A stretch of 8,053 nucleotides of DNA from positions 1 through 8,053 of the forward strand of contig JAODAU010000155.1 in NCBI GenBank assembly GCA_025463615.1, read 5' to 3'. Each line of letters begins with the position of its first letter. The stretch's first letter is position 1. The notes under the pieces were generated by a model. It did not search any database and was not told where the DNA came from. It worked only from the letters and a program-made list of their open reading frames with translations. The position numbers and the translations under genes are program-made. Positions 1-5,579 of the stretch are shown piece after piece. This DNA comes from Microbacteriaceae bacterium. Lineage in GTDB: Bacteria; Actinomycetota; Actinomycetes; Actinomycetales; Microbacteriaceae.

Positions 1-223
1 CGCGCGCCTCCTGGCCGGTGTTGACGGAGGAGACGTCGATGGTCGCCTCGATCTTCGAGTCCTCGAGGTTCGGCGCGGTGACGATCGAGACGTCGAACTT
101 CTCGAACTTGCCGCGGACCTTGCTCACGCGCAGGTGCTTGACGGTGAACGAGACCTCGGAGTGCGTCGGGTCGAGAACCCAGGTGCCGGTGACGTAGTCG
201 GGGTGGATGTCAGTGGTAGTCAT
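1..223 (-). CDS. YceI-family protein, 5' part only (C-terminus outside window)
   Basis: The minus strand reads MTTTDIHPDYVTGTWVLDP, then THSEVSFTVKHLRVSKVRG, FEKFDV and IEATIDVSSVNTGQEAR before the window edge. The W-x-[IL]-D-P-x-H-S-x-V-x-F-x-V-[RK]-H-L start and the later I-x-A-x-I-D-x-x-S-[VI]-x-T motif are the hallmarks of YceI, a lipocalin-like beta-barrel that binds long-chain isoprenoid or amphiphilic ligands. About 74 residues of a usual 180 or so are visible. There is no signal peptide, as is common for actinobacterial cytoplasmic members, so its location is probably cytoplasmic. The ATG at 223 is chosen because MTTT followed by the barrel strand fits the family; an in-frame ATG at 241 would add MRLHGF. 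The aldo/keto reductase lies upstream on the same strand with a 67-bp gap that holds a plausible separate promoter. The family is clear; the physiological ligand is not known from sequence. Confidence 0.93.
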   Translation of the reverse strand, partial: MTTTDIHPDYVTGTWVLDPTHSEVSFTVKHLRVSKVRGKFEKFDVSIVTAPNLEDSKIEATIDVSSVNTGQEAR

Positions 224-251
224 GAAACCATGCAAGCGCATCGAGCCTGAG

Positions 252-281
252 AACATTCCCGATTTGGGTGACGTGTCACAA
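252..281 (-). promoter_or_regulatory. Candidate YceI promoter with an overlapping palindrome
   Basis: Reading the minus strand, TTGTGA (281-276) and AATGTT (257-252) are 18 bases apart, a reasonable -35/-10 pair about 29 bases before the YceI start codon at 223. A 5+5 bp inverted repeat, GTGAC-2-GTCAC at 268-279, covers the end of the -35 box and the first spacer bases, a position where a repressor would block polymerase. The palindrome is seen directly; its use as an operator is inference. No strong Shine-Dalgarno sequence is visible ahead of the gene. Confidence 0.35.
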
Positions 282-290
282 ATATTTTTT

Positions 291-1295
291 TCAGGACGGG
301 CGACCGGCCGGCGACGAGTTGATCGAGCCGTCCGTCACGGCGACCCCGGCGAGCGCGACCTCGATCTTCTCCATGATCTCGGGGGAGAGCTTCACGCCCG
401 CCGCCTTGACGTTGGAGGTGACCTGCTCCGGCCGCGACGCCCCGATGATGGCGGATGCCACGTTCGGGTTCTGCAGCACCCACGCGACGGCCAGCTGCGC
501 CATCTCGAGGCCCGCCTCGGCGGCGATCGGCTTGAGCCCCTGCACGGCCTCGAGCACGTCGTCGCGCAGCAGGCGCGACATCGCGCTGTCGCCGCCCTTG
601 CTGTCGGTGGCCCGCGAGTCCTTCGGCAGCGGCGCGCCCGGCAGGTACTTGCCCGTGAGCACGCCCTGCGCGATCGGCGACCAGACGATCTGCGAGATGC
701 CGAGCTGCACGGATGCCGGAACCACCTTCTCCTCGATCACCCGGTAGAGCGCGGAGTACTGCGGCTGGTTCGAGATGAGCTGCACCCCGAGCTCCTTCGC
801 GAGCGTGTGGCCGGCGAGCAGCTCCTCAGCGCTCCACTCCGAGACGCCGATGTAGAGCGCCTTGCCCTGGCGCACGACGTCGGCGAACGCCTGCATCGTC
901 TCCTCGAGCGGTGTCTCGTGGTCGTAGCGGTGGGCCTGGTAGAGGTCCACGTAGTCGGTCTTCAGGCGCTTGAGCGAACCGTCGATCGACTCGAGGATGT
1001 GCTTGCGGGAGAGCCCGCTGTCGTTCGGTCCCTTGGGGCCGGTCGGCCAGAACACCTTGGTGACGATCTCGAGCGACGCGCGGCGCTCGCCCTTCAGCGC
1101 CTTGCCGAGCACCTTCTCGGCGGCCGTGTTGGCGTAGGCGTCCGCGGTGTCGAAGCTCGTGATTCCGGCGTCGAGGGCGGCGGCCACGCACTTGAGCGCG
1201 GTCTCGTTCTCGACCTGCGACCCGTGGGTCAGCCAGTTTCCGTAGGTGATCTCCGAGACTTTGAGCCCGCTGTTGCCGAGGTATCTGAATTCCAT
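291..1295 (-). CDS. Aldo/keto reductase (Kv-beta/AKR6-like)
   Basis: A 334-residue NAD(P)H-dependent oxidoreductase with the (beta/alpha)8 barrel of the aldo/keto reductase superfamily. It starts MEFRYLGNSGLKVSEITYGNW, the typical AKR opening. The catalytic tetrad is intact: D49 and Y54 in FDTADAYAN, K80 in VTKVFW, and H122 in YQAHRYD. The KVFW segment, followed by GLSRKHI at about 94-100 and SLKRL at about 107-111, resembles the potassium-channel beta-subunit branch. WSPIAQGVLTGKY in the middle and IIGASRPEQV near the C-terminus form the usual cofactor-binding parts. The substrate cannot be read from sequence; such proteins reduce aldehydes and ketones in the cytoplasm. The open frame extends upstream to 1631, but that part is antisense to the DUF1697 gene. 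The ATG at 1295 matches the family start and lies 7 bases after a TAGCGT -10 box, which suggests a leaderless mRNA. It is divergent to DUF1697 across 34 bp. Confidence 0.93.
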   Translation of the reverse strand: MEFRYLGNSGLKVSEITYGNWLTHGSQVENETALKCVAAALDAGITSFDTADAYANTAAEKVLGKALKGERRASLEIVTKVFWPTGPKGPNDSGLSRKHILESIDGSLKRLKTDYVDLYQAHRYDHETPLEETMQAFADVVRQGKALYIGVSEWSAEELLAGHTLAKELGVQLISNQPQYSALYRVIEEKVVPASVQLGISQIVWSPIAQGVLTGKYLPGAPLPKDSRATDSKGGDSAMSRLLRDDVLEAVQGLKPIAAEAGLEMAQLAVAWVLQNPNVASAIIGASRPEQVTSNVKAAGVKLSPEIMEKIEVALAGVAVTDGSINSSPAGRPS

Positions 1296-1302
1296 GAATC
1301 CC

Positions 1303-1308
1303 ACGCTA
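1303..1308 (-). promoter_or_regulatory. -10 box of the aldo/keto reductase (leaderless)
   Basis: On the minus strand TAGCGT is followed by 7 bases (GGGATTC) and the ATG at 1295. This spacing puts the transcription start at or next to the start codon. No SD sequence is present. The matching -35 region would fall over the start codon of the opposite gene. Confidence 0.6.
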
Positions 1309-1316
1309 CTCGCGCG

Positions 1317-1322
1317 TAGCGT
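1317..1322 (+). promoter_or_regulatory. -10 box of the DUF1697 gene (leaderless)
   Basis: TAGCGT is followed by 7 bases (GAGCGCT) and the ATG at 1330. It is the mirror image of the box for the aldo/keto reductase, and the two hexamers are only 8 bp apart. Confidence 0.6.
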
Positions 1323-1329
1323 GAGCGCT

Positions 1330-1848
1330 ATGACGGCGAAGAAGGTCGCACTGCTGCGGGGCATCAACGTGGGCACGGCGAAGGCGATCTCGATGGCCGA
1401 CCTCGCCGCCGTCTTCGAGTCGCTCGGGCTCACGGGCGTGAAGACGGTGCTCCGTTCGGGCAACGTGGTGTTCGAGGGCGACGTGCGGGGTGCTGAACTG
1501 GCGGATGCGGTGGAGAGCGCCACTGGGGTGCGCGCGGGGGTGCTTGTGCTTGGGGCATCCGAGTTCCGCAGGATCGCCGCGGCGGACCCGTTCATCGGCG
1601 TCGCGACGGACGGCTCGAAGAGCTTCGTCACGTTCCTGGGGGAGCGACAGACCGGCCTCGAGGCACCGGATGCCGCGACCCTCGCCCCCGAACGGATCGC
1701 CCTCGCCCCCGACGCGATCTACCAGTGGATGCCCGACGGACTGCTGCAGAGCAGGGTGCCGAAATCGTTCTGGCGCGGGGTCTCGGGCATGGTCACGGCG
1801 CGCAACCGCAACACCGTCGAGAGGCTGCTGGCGCTGCTCGGCGACTGA
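1330..1848 (+). CDS. DUF1697 domain-containing protein
   Basis: A 172-residue protein beginning MTAKKVALLRGINVG, the signature opening of the DUF1697 family (L-L-R-G-I-N-V-G, residues 8-15). It continues with M-A-D-L at 22-25 and the second conserved block V-L-R-S-G-N-V-V-F at 40-48. The C-terminal half keeps the family segments around SFVTFLGERQ and the K-S-F-W-R...T-A-R-N-x-N-T-V-x-R-L block. Length fits the family, which is widespread in bacteria with no established biochemical role. There is no signal peptide or membrane segment, so it is probably cytoplasmic. The ATG at 1330 is preferred because a TAGCGT -10 box ends 7 bases before it; a GTG at 1321 is in frame but overlaps that box. It is divergent to the aldo/keto reductase, whose promoter overlaps its own. 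Confidence 0.92.
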   Translation: MTAKKVALLRGINVGTAKAISMADLAAVFESLGLTGVKTVLRSGNVVFEGDVRGAELADAVESATGVRAGVLVLGASEFRRIAAADPFIGVATDGSKSFVTFLGERQTGLEAPDAATLAPERIALAPDAIYQWMPDGLLQSRVPKSFWRGVSGMVTARNRNTVERLLALLGD

Positions 1849-2073
1849 CGAAAGCTCCTCTCCCTCACAGGCGGCGCCCAGACTCGTCTGTGAGCGTAGT
1901 TGTGAAGTACGACACGAGTGCGTGACCACTGGTGCGAGTATGCCGCCAGCTATGGAACCAGATCGTGCTTCGAGATACCCCGCCTGTGTCGGGGATCGCC
2001 TCCCATCCGACGGCGCCCCTAGTCGCCCAGCGCACGCCGACGCGTGCGTGCTGAAACCCGGAAGAACCCCCTT
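1849..2073 (+). other. Non-coding gap with two hairpins upstream of the M23 gene
   Basis: This is the longest gene-free stretch in the window (about 195-225 bases depending on the M23 start), and its base use is visibly less GC-biased than the genes. It contains the stem at 1864-1894 and a second stem at 1974-1997, where GAT-a-CCCCG pairs with CGGGG-ATC around a 7-base loop with one bulged A. I find no exact TAnnnT -10 box in it and no recognisable tRNA, riboswitch core or conserved coding frame. GGAAGAA at 2060-2066 is a weak SD candidate for the GTG at 2074. Confidence 0.5.
1864..1894 (+). terminator. Hairpin just after DUF1697, possible terminator
   Basis: CTCACAG (1864-1870) and CTGTGAG (1888-1894) form a 7-bp perfect stem around a 17-base loop. 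The loop itself holds small palindromes (GGCGCC and AGAC-TC-GTCT). It begins 16 bases after the DUF1697 stop. There is no T-run behind it, only GTAGTTGT, so it would be a T-poor actinobacterial terminator or part of a leader RNA for the next gene. Confidence 0.35.
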
Positions 2074-2811
2074 GTGCATTATGAGAGTCCTCGCGTTCCC
2101 GCGCGCCCCCAAGACCCGCTGAACCTCCCCTCCGCCGCCCTCCCGGGCCTGAACGGACGCGCCGTGCGCTTCCTCGGCCACGTGGAGACGGTGCGCTGGG
2201 CGAAGCGTGCCGTCGCCGTGCTCGCGGTGCTGTTCGCCGTCGGCCTCGGCGCGAGCTACGGCGTGCCCGCGTACGCGCAGGCCGCGGCGACCCCGCCGCC
2301 GGTCGTGCTGCAGAGCTTCTCGGTGCAGAAGGCCGCGACCCCCGAGCCGCTGGCCGAGCGCGACGCGTACCAGGTGACCGCGCCGCCGCCCTTGGTCTGG
2401 CCGGTGGATCCGGCGAGCCCGATCGCGAGTCCCTTCGGTCCGCGGGTCTCGCCGTGCGCCGGCTGCTCGAGCATGCACGAGGGCGTCGACTTCGACGCGG
2501 GCTACGGCGCGCAGGTGCACGCCATCGCCGCCGGCACCGTCGTCGAGACCGACAACCCCAACTGGTCGGCGCTGGGCGTGCACGTGGCGATCGAGCACGT
2601 CATCGACGGCCAGACGATCGTGAGCGCGTACGGGCACATGCAGGTCGGCTCGATGCCCCTGCACGTGGGCGACACGGTCTATGCGGGCGAGGTGATCGGC
2701 CTCGTCGGCAGCACCGGCGCGAGCACCGGCCCGCACCTGCACTTCGAGATCCGGCTCGGCGGTTCGGACCCCACCAACCCGCTGCCGTGGATGCACGCGC
2801 GGCTCGGATAA
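2074..2811 (+). CDS. M23 family metallopeptidase (LytM/peptidoglycan DD-endopeptidase type), membrane-anchored or secreted
   Basis: A 245-residue zinc peptidase from the GTG at 2074. Such enzymes cut peptide cross-links in peptidoglycan outside the membrane. Residues 1-42 are a proline-rich, charged, presumably cytoplasmic region. Residues about 46-63 (AVAVLAVLFAVGLGASYG) form one hydrophobic helix, followed by AYAQA, a possible signal-peptidase site. A short linker leads to the M23 domain (about 110-240). The zinc ligands and catalytic residues are all present: H135 and D139 in HEGVD, H187 in YGHM, and H221/H223 in HLHFE. C128 and C131 (CAGC) could form a disulphide beside the active site. 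The start is uncertain: GTG 2074 has a weak GGAAGAA SD, GTG 2044 would add 10 residues, and GTG 2164 would leave a normal-length signal peptide. The glycosyltransferase follows after 52 bp. The family is certain; the exact bond cleaved is inferred from homologues. Confidence 0.93.
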   Translation: MHYESPRVPARPQDPLNLPSAALPGLNGRAVRFLGHVETVRWAKRAVAVLAVLFAVGLGASYGVPAYAQAAATPPPVVLQSFSVQKAATPEPLAERDAYQVTAPPPLVWPVDPASPIASPFGPRVSPCAGCSSMHEGVDFDAGYGAQVHAIAAGTVVETDNPNWSALGVHVAIEHVIDGQTIVSAYGHMQVGSMPLHVGDTVYAGEVIGLVGSTGASTGPHLHFEIRLGGSDPTNPLPWMHARLG

Positions 2812-2849
2812 GTTCTCCACAGGTTCACCCGCTGGACCGCCCCTGCCGT

Positions 2850-2855
2850 TATGGT
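2850..2855 (+). promoter_or_regulatory. -10 box of the glycosyltransferase gene (near-leaderless)
   Basis: TATGGT is followed by 8 bases (GATCTCAA) and the ATG at 2864, so the mRNA would have a leader of at most one or two bases. There is no SD sequence and no convincing -35 box. Confidence 0.5.
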
Positions 2856-2863
2856 GATCTCAA

Positions 2864-3688
2864 ATGGTCACCACCGCTCCGACGGTCTCGATCGTCATCC
2901 CCGCCTGGAACGAGGCCTCGACCATTCGCGCGTGCCTCGAGGCCGCGCTGCTGCAGACCGTCGCCGCCCACGAGATCCTGGTGGTCGACAATCGCTCCAC
3001 GGACGCCACCGCCGAGATCGTGCGCGACGTGCAGCTCGAGAACCCGGGTGCCCCGATCCGTTACCTGGAGCAGCACGGGGAGCAGGGGCTGGTGCCGACC
3101 CGCAACTTCGGCCTCGACCAGGCCACCGGCGAGGTGATCGGGCGCATCGACGCCGACTCGATCCTCGAGCCGGACTGGGTGGAGCAGGTGTCGCGGGCCT
3201 TCGAGGACGCGGGCGTCTCCGCGGCCACCGGGCCGGTGCACTACTACGACATGCCGCTGCGACGCTTCGGCCTCAAGGCCGACGACACGGTGCGACAGCT
3301 CGTGCTGCGGCTCACCCGCGACTACCACTTCCTGTTCGGCAGCAACATGGCCCTGCGCCGCCGGGCGTGGCTGGAGATCCGCTCCGACACCTGCCGCGAC
3401 GAGGCCGACCTGCTGCACGAGGACATCGATCTCTCCATTCATCTCGCCCAGCATCGGCTGCGCATCGTCTACGTGCCGAGCATGGTGAGCGGGATGTCCG
3501 CGCGGCGCCTCGAGGACTCGCCGCGCGACTACGCCTACTACGCGATGCGCTTCGATCGCACGTATGCCGCCCACGGCATCCGCAACCCGGTGCTCCGCGC
3601 GCCGATGCTCGTCTTCCTCGCGATCTACCCGGCCACCAAGGCGATCTGGATGATCCGGGCGCGCCGCTCGCTCGCCGCGGCGCAGTAG
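2864..3688 (+). CDS. Family 2 glycosyltransferase
   Basis: A 274-residue GT-A fold glycosyltransferase that would transfer a sugar from a nucleotide-sugar donor. The opening VSIVIPAWNEASTI (8-21) and VVDNRSTDAT (40-49) form the nucleotide-binding part; the metal-binding DxD motif is D96-A-D98 in RIDADS. LFGSNMALRR (157-166) and the H-E-D-I-D-L block (185-190), whose E186/D187 resemble the GT2 catalytic base region, are in the expected order. There is no signal peptide. A hydrophobic C-terminal segment at about 244-260 (APMLVFLAIYPATKAIW) followed by RARR suggests attachment to the inner face of the membrane. Acceptor and sugar cannot be read from sequence. It follows the M23 peptidase by 52 bp, so an envelope role is plausible, but no other glycan genes are nearby and it appears to have its own promoter. 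Confidence 0.9.
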   Translation: MVTTAPTVSIVIPAWNEASTIRACLEAALLQTVAAHEILVVDNRSTDATAEIVRDVQLENPGAPIRYLEQHGEQGLVPTRNFGLDQATGEVIGRIDADSILEPDWVEQVSRAFEDAGVSAATGPVHYYDMPLRRFGLKADDTVRQLVLRLTRDYHFLFGSNMALRRRAWLEIRSDTCRDEADLLHEDIDLSIHLAQHRLRIVYVPSMVSGMSARRLEDSPRDYAYYAMRFDRTYAAHGIRNPVLRAPMLVFLAIYPATKAIWMIRARRSLAAAQ

Positions 3689-3710
3689 GTCGGCACCCAG
3701 CATCCGGGGC

Positions 3711-3716
3711 TAGCGT
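3711..3716 (+). promoter_or_regulatory. -10 box of the DUF2236 gene (leaderless, decides a GTG start)
   Basis: TAGCGT is followed by 7 bases (CGGAGGC) and the GTG at 3724. The GGAGG in between is only one base from the GTG, too close to act as an SD, which favours leaderless translation. The same hexamer serves the two divergent promoters at 1303-1322. Confidence 0.55.
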
Positions 3717-3723
3717 CGGAGGC

Positions 3724-4647
3724 GTGGGAACCTTCGCGACGGTCTGGCGTTCCAGGATGCTGTCCGCCTTCACCGGCAGCGCCACCGGCCAGGCCGAGTG
3801 GGTGCGCCGCATCGAGCAGGGCGACGACGCGGGTTTCTTCGGGCCGGACTCGGCGGCCTGGGTGGTGCACGGGGGAATGGCGACGCTGCCCGCCGGCATC
3901 CGCGCGCTGCTCATGCAGGCGCTGCACCCCGGCGCGATGGCGGGGGTGCACGACTGGTCGCGGTACCGCGACGATCCGCTCGGGCGGCTCACCGGCACCA
4001 TCCAGTGGCTCGTCTCGGTGACGTTCTGCGACACCGCCGGCGCGGAGCGGGAGTCGGCACGGGTCGCGCGCTTCCACGATCGGGTGCGCGGCACATACCT
4101 CGACGCGGACGGCGTCGAGCGCGACTACTCGGCGGGCGACCCGGAGCTGCTCTCGTGGGTGCACGTCGTCTTCACCGACGCCTTCCTCGGCAGCCACCTC
4201 GTCTGGGGCCGGCCGATTCCGGGCGGCGCAGATGAGTACGTGCGCGAGTGGGCGACCGCCGGGGAGCTGGTGGGCGTCGAGGCGCCGCCGCGCAGCCTGG
4301 AGGAGCTCCGTGCCCAGCTCACCGCGTTCGCGCCGGCGCTCAAGAGCGACGAGCGCGTGGCGGAGGCGGTGCGTTTCATCCGCTCACCCGGCCTGCCCCC
4401 GGGCATGATGCCGGCCTACCGCCTGCTGTTCGCAGGCGCGGTCGCCTCGATCCCGCGGAAGTACCGGCGCATGCTCGGGCTCCGCCGCGCCTGGTGGCCG
4501 GCCGTCTCGGCGACGCGGCTGCTGTTGTTCTTCGCCGGCCGCATCCTGGGAACCGGGTCGAGCGCCGAGTCGGCGGCCCGACGGCGGCTCGCCCGGCTGG
4601 GATCCGACGCGCGGATCGGGAATGGCGGGCGCAACGCCTCCGTTTGA
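3724..4647 (+). CDS. Oxygenase MpaB family protein (DUF2236)
   Basis: A 307-residue protein of the MpaB'/latex-clearing-protein (DUF2236) family, all-helical proteins whose characterised members bind haem b and carry out oxidative cleavage. Family blocks are present in order: A-L-L-M-Q-A-L-H-P-G (61-70), R-Y-R-D-D-P-L-G-R-L (80-89), R-F-H-D-R-V-R-G (116-123), Y-S-A-G-D-P-E-L-L-S-W-V-H (135-147), and L-P-P-G-M-M-P-A-Y-R-L in the C-terminal third. H147 in SWVH and H68 in LHPG are conserved histidines and candidates for haem contact; which one is axial cannot be settled here. There is no signal peptide. The GTG at 3724 is chosen from the -10 spacing; the same frame is open far upstream, but that part is a shadow of the glycosyltransferase gene. 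QorB follows after 34 bp and may be co-transcribed. The family is clear; the substrate is unknown. Confidence 0.9.
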   Translation: MGTFATVWRSRMLSAFTGSATGQAEWVRRIEQGDDAGFFGPDSAAWVVHGGMATLPAGIRALLMQALHPGAMAGVHDWSRYRDDPLGRLTGTIQWLVSVTFCDTAGAERESARVARFHDRVRGTYLDADGVERDYSAGDPELLSWVHVVFTDAFLGSHLVWGRPIPGGADEYVREWATAGELVGVEAPPRSLEELRAQLTAFAPALKSDERVAEAVRFIRSPGLPPGMMPAYRLLFAGAVASIPRKYRRMLGLRRAWWPAVSATRLLLFFAGRILGTGSSAESAARRRLARLGSDARIGNGGRNASV

Positions 4648-4668
4648 CCGGGTGATCGCGTCCCCCCT

Positions 4669-4675
4669 GAGAGGA
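4669..4675 (+). promoter_or_regulatory. Shine-Dalgarno sequence of the qorB-like gene
   Basis: GAGAGGA lies 6 bases before the ATG at 4682. It is the only strong SD in the window and contrasts with the leaderless starts of its neighbours. Together with the 34-bp gap it suggests that this gene is read from the DUF2236 transcript or from a promoter with a normal leader. TTGACC at 4644-4649 could be a -35 box, but no good -10 follows. Confidence 0.65.
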
Positions 4676-4681
4676 ATCACC

Positions 4682-5536
4682 ATGACCATCGTCGTCACCG
4701 GAGCAACCGGCCAGCTCGGCAGGCTCGCCATCGAGAGCCTGCTCGCGCGGGGGGTTGCCGCATCCGACATCCTGGCCGCCGGCCGCTCGGCGGAGAAGCT
4801 CGCGCCCCTGGCCGACCTCGGCGTGGGGACGGCGCGCATCGACTTCACCGAGCCCGCCTCGCTCGAGGCCGCGTTCGCGGGTGCCGACGCGGTTCTGCTC
4901 GTCTCGGCCAGCGAGCCGGGCCAGCGCGTCGCCCAGCACGCGAACGCGATCGACGCGGCGAAGGCGGCAGGCGTGGGCCACGTCGTCTACACGAGCGCCC
5001 CGCGCGCCGACACGACCGAGCTTGTGCTGGCGCCCGAGCACAAGGCCACCGAGGAGCTGCTCGTCGCGAGCGGACTCCCCGTCACGATCCTGCGCAACAA
5101 CTGGTACACCGAGAACTACGCCGGCACGTTCGCCCAGGCGCGCGAGACCGGCCGGGTGGTCGGCAACACCGGCGAGGGCCGGGTCGCCAGCGCCACCCGC
5201 GCCGACTACGCGGATGCCGCCGCCGTCGTGCTCACCACCGACGGCCACGTCGGCGCGACCTACGAGCTCGGCGGGGACACCGCCTGGAACTTCCACGAGC
5301 TGGCGGCCGTCTTCGCCGAGGTGCTCGGGCGAGACGTGGTCTACACGCCGGTGAGCGCCGAGGAGCACCGCGCCCAGCTACTGGCCGCGGGCCTCGACGA
5401 GGGCACGGCCGCATTCGTCGTCGCACTGGACGCGAACATCGCGGCCGGCACGCTCGCGGAGGTCACCGGCGACCTCTCGCGGCTCATCGGTCGCCCCACC
5501 ACGCCGCTCATCGACGCGGTGCGCGCCTTCGCCTGA
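4682..5536 (+). CDS. qorB: NAD(P)H quinone oxidoreductase, QorB-like (atypical SDR/NmrA family)
   Basis: A 284-residue Rossmann-fold protein closely following E. coli QorB (YtfG, 286 residues), which reduces quinones with NADPH. The nucleotide-binding motif is T-G-A-T-G-Q-L-G (6-13). Other blocks matching QorB are the S-x-S-E-x-G-Q-R stretch, I-D-A-A-K-A-A-G-V, Y-T-S, L-R-N-N-W-Y-T-E-N-Y (137-146), S-A-T-R-A-D-Y (170-176), Y-E-L-x-G-D-x-A-W, and L-x-x-L-I-G-R-P-T-T-P near the C-terminus. As in other atypical SDRs, the classic Y-x-x-x-K catalytic pair is not evident. It is cytoplasmic, with no signal or membrane segment. The ATG at 4682 has a good SD, GAGAGGA. The MarR/HxlR-type regulator sometimes found beside qorB homologues is not in this window. 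I am confident of the family and fairly confident of quinone or electrophile reduction as its role. Confidence 0.9.
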   Translation: MTIVVTGATGQLGRLAIESLLARGVAASDILAAGRSAEKLAPLADLGVGTARIDFTEPASLEAAFAGADAVLLVSASEPGQRVAQHANAIDAAKAAGVGHVVYTSAPRADTTELVLAPEHKATEELLVASGLPVTILRNNWYTENYAGTFAQARETGRVVGNTGEGRVASATRADYADAAAVVLTTDGHVGATYELGGDTAWNFHELAAVFAEVLGRDVVYTPVSAEEHRAQLLAAGLDEGTAAFVVALDANIAAGTLAEVTGDLSRLIGRPTTPLIDAVRAFA

Positions 5537-5564
5537 AATCGGCGGCAATGTCGGTGCGGGCGGG

Positions 5565-5570
5565 TAGATT
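5565..5570 (+). promoter_or_regulatory. Candidate -10 box of dinB
   Basis: TAGATT is followed by 9 bases (GCTCACGAG) and the ATG at 5580, giving a leader of only a few bases. There is no SD. No SOS box of the actinobacterial LexA type (TCGAAC...GTTCGA) is visible in the 43-bp gap, so this copy is probably not under direct LexA control. Confidence 0.5.
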
Positions 5571-5579
5571 GCTCACGAG

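Larger units (their letters stand above)
1302..1323. repeat. 8-bp inverted repeat formed by two mirror-image -10 boxes
   Basis: CACGCTAC at 1302-1309 and GTAGCGTG at 1316-1323 are perfect reverse complements around a 6-base centre. Each arm contains a TAGCGT hexamer directed at one of the two divergent genes, both exactly 7 bases from an ATG. The repeat may simply reflect two identical promoters, or it may also be bound by a regulator. Confidence 0.75.

Noticed and set aside
1296..1631. Upstream extension of the aldo/keto reductase frame (about 112 extra codons)
   Set aside because: It runs antisense through DUF1697; the family start and the -10 box both point to 1295.
1849..2073. c-di-AMP (ydaO-type) riboswitch or 6C RNA upstream of the cell-wall hydrolase
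   Set aside because: The conserved core blocks of the riboswitch and the paired C-run loops of 6C RNA are not visible; only generic hairpins remain.
1940..2122. Possible 60-residue peptide in the gap before M23 (ATG 1940 or 1952)
   Set aside because: No SD or full TAnnnT box, no family resemblance, poor wobble bias in its first half, and it runs into the M23 coding region.
1306..2820. A 504-codon minus-strand frame over DUF1697 and the M23 gene, and similar long frames at 2849-3703 and 4376-5368
   Set aside because: Composition and lack of motifs mark them as shadows of the plus-strand genes.
2851..3723. Upstream extension of the DUF2236 frame through the glycosyltransferase region
   Set aside because: The translation is a shadow of the GT2 gene; the recognisable family sequence begins at the GTG at 3724.
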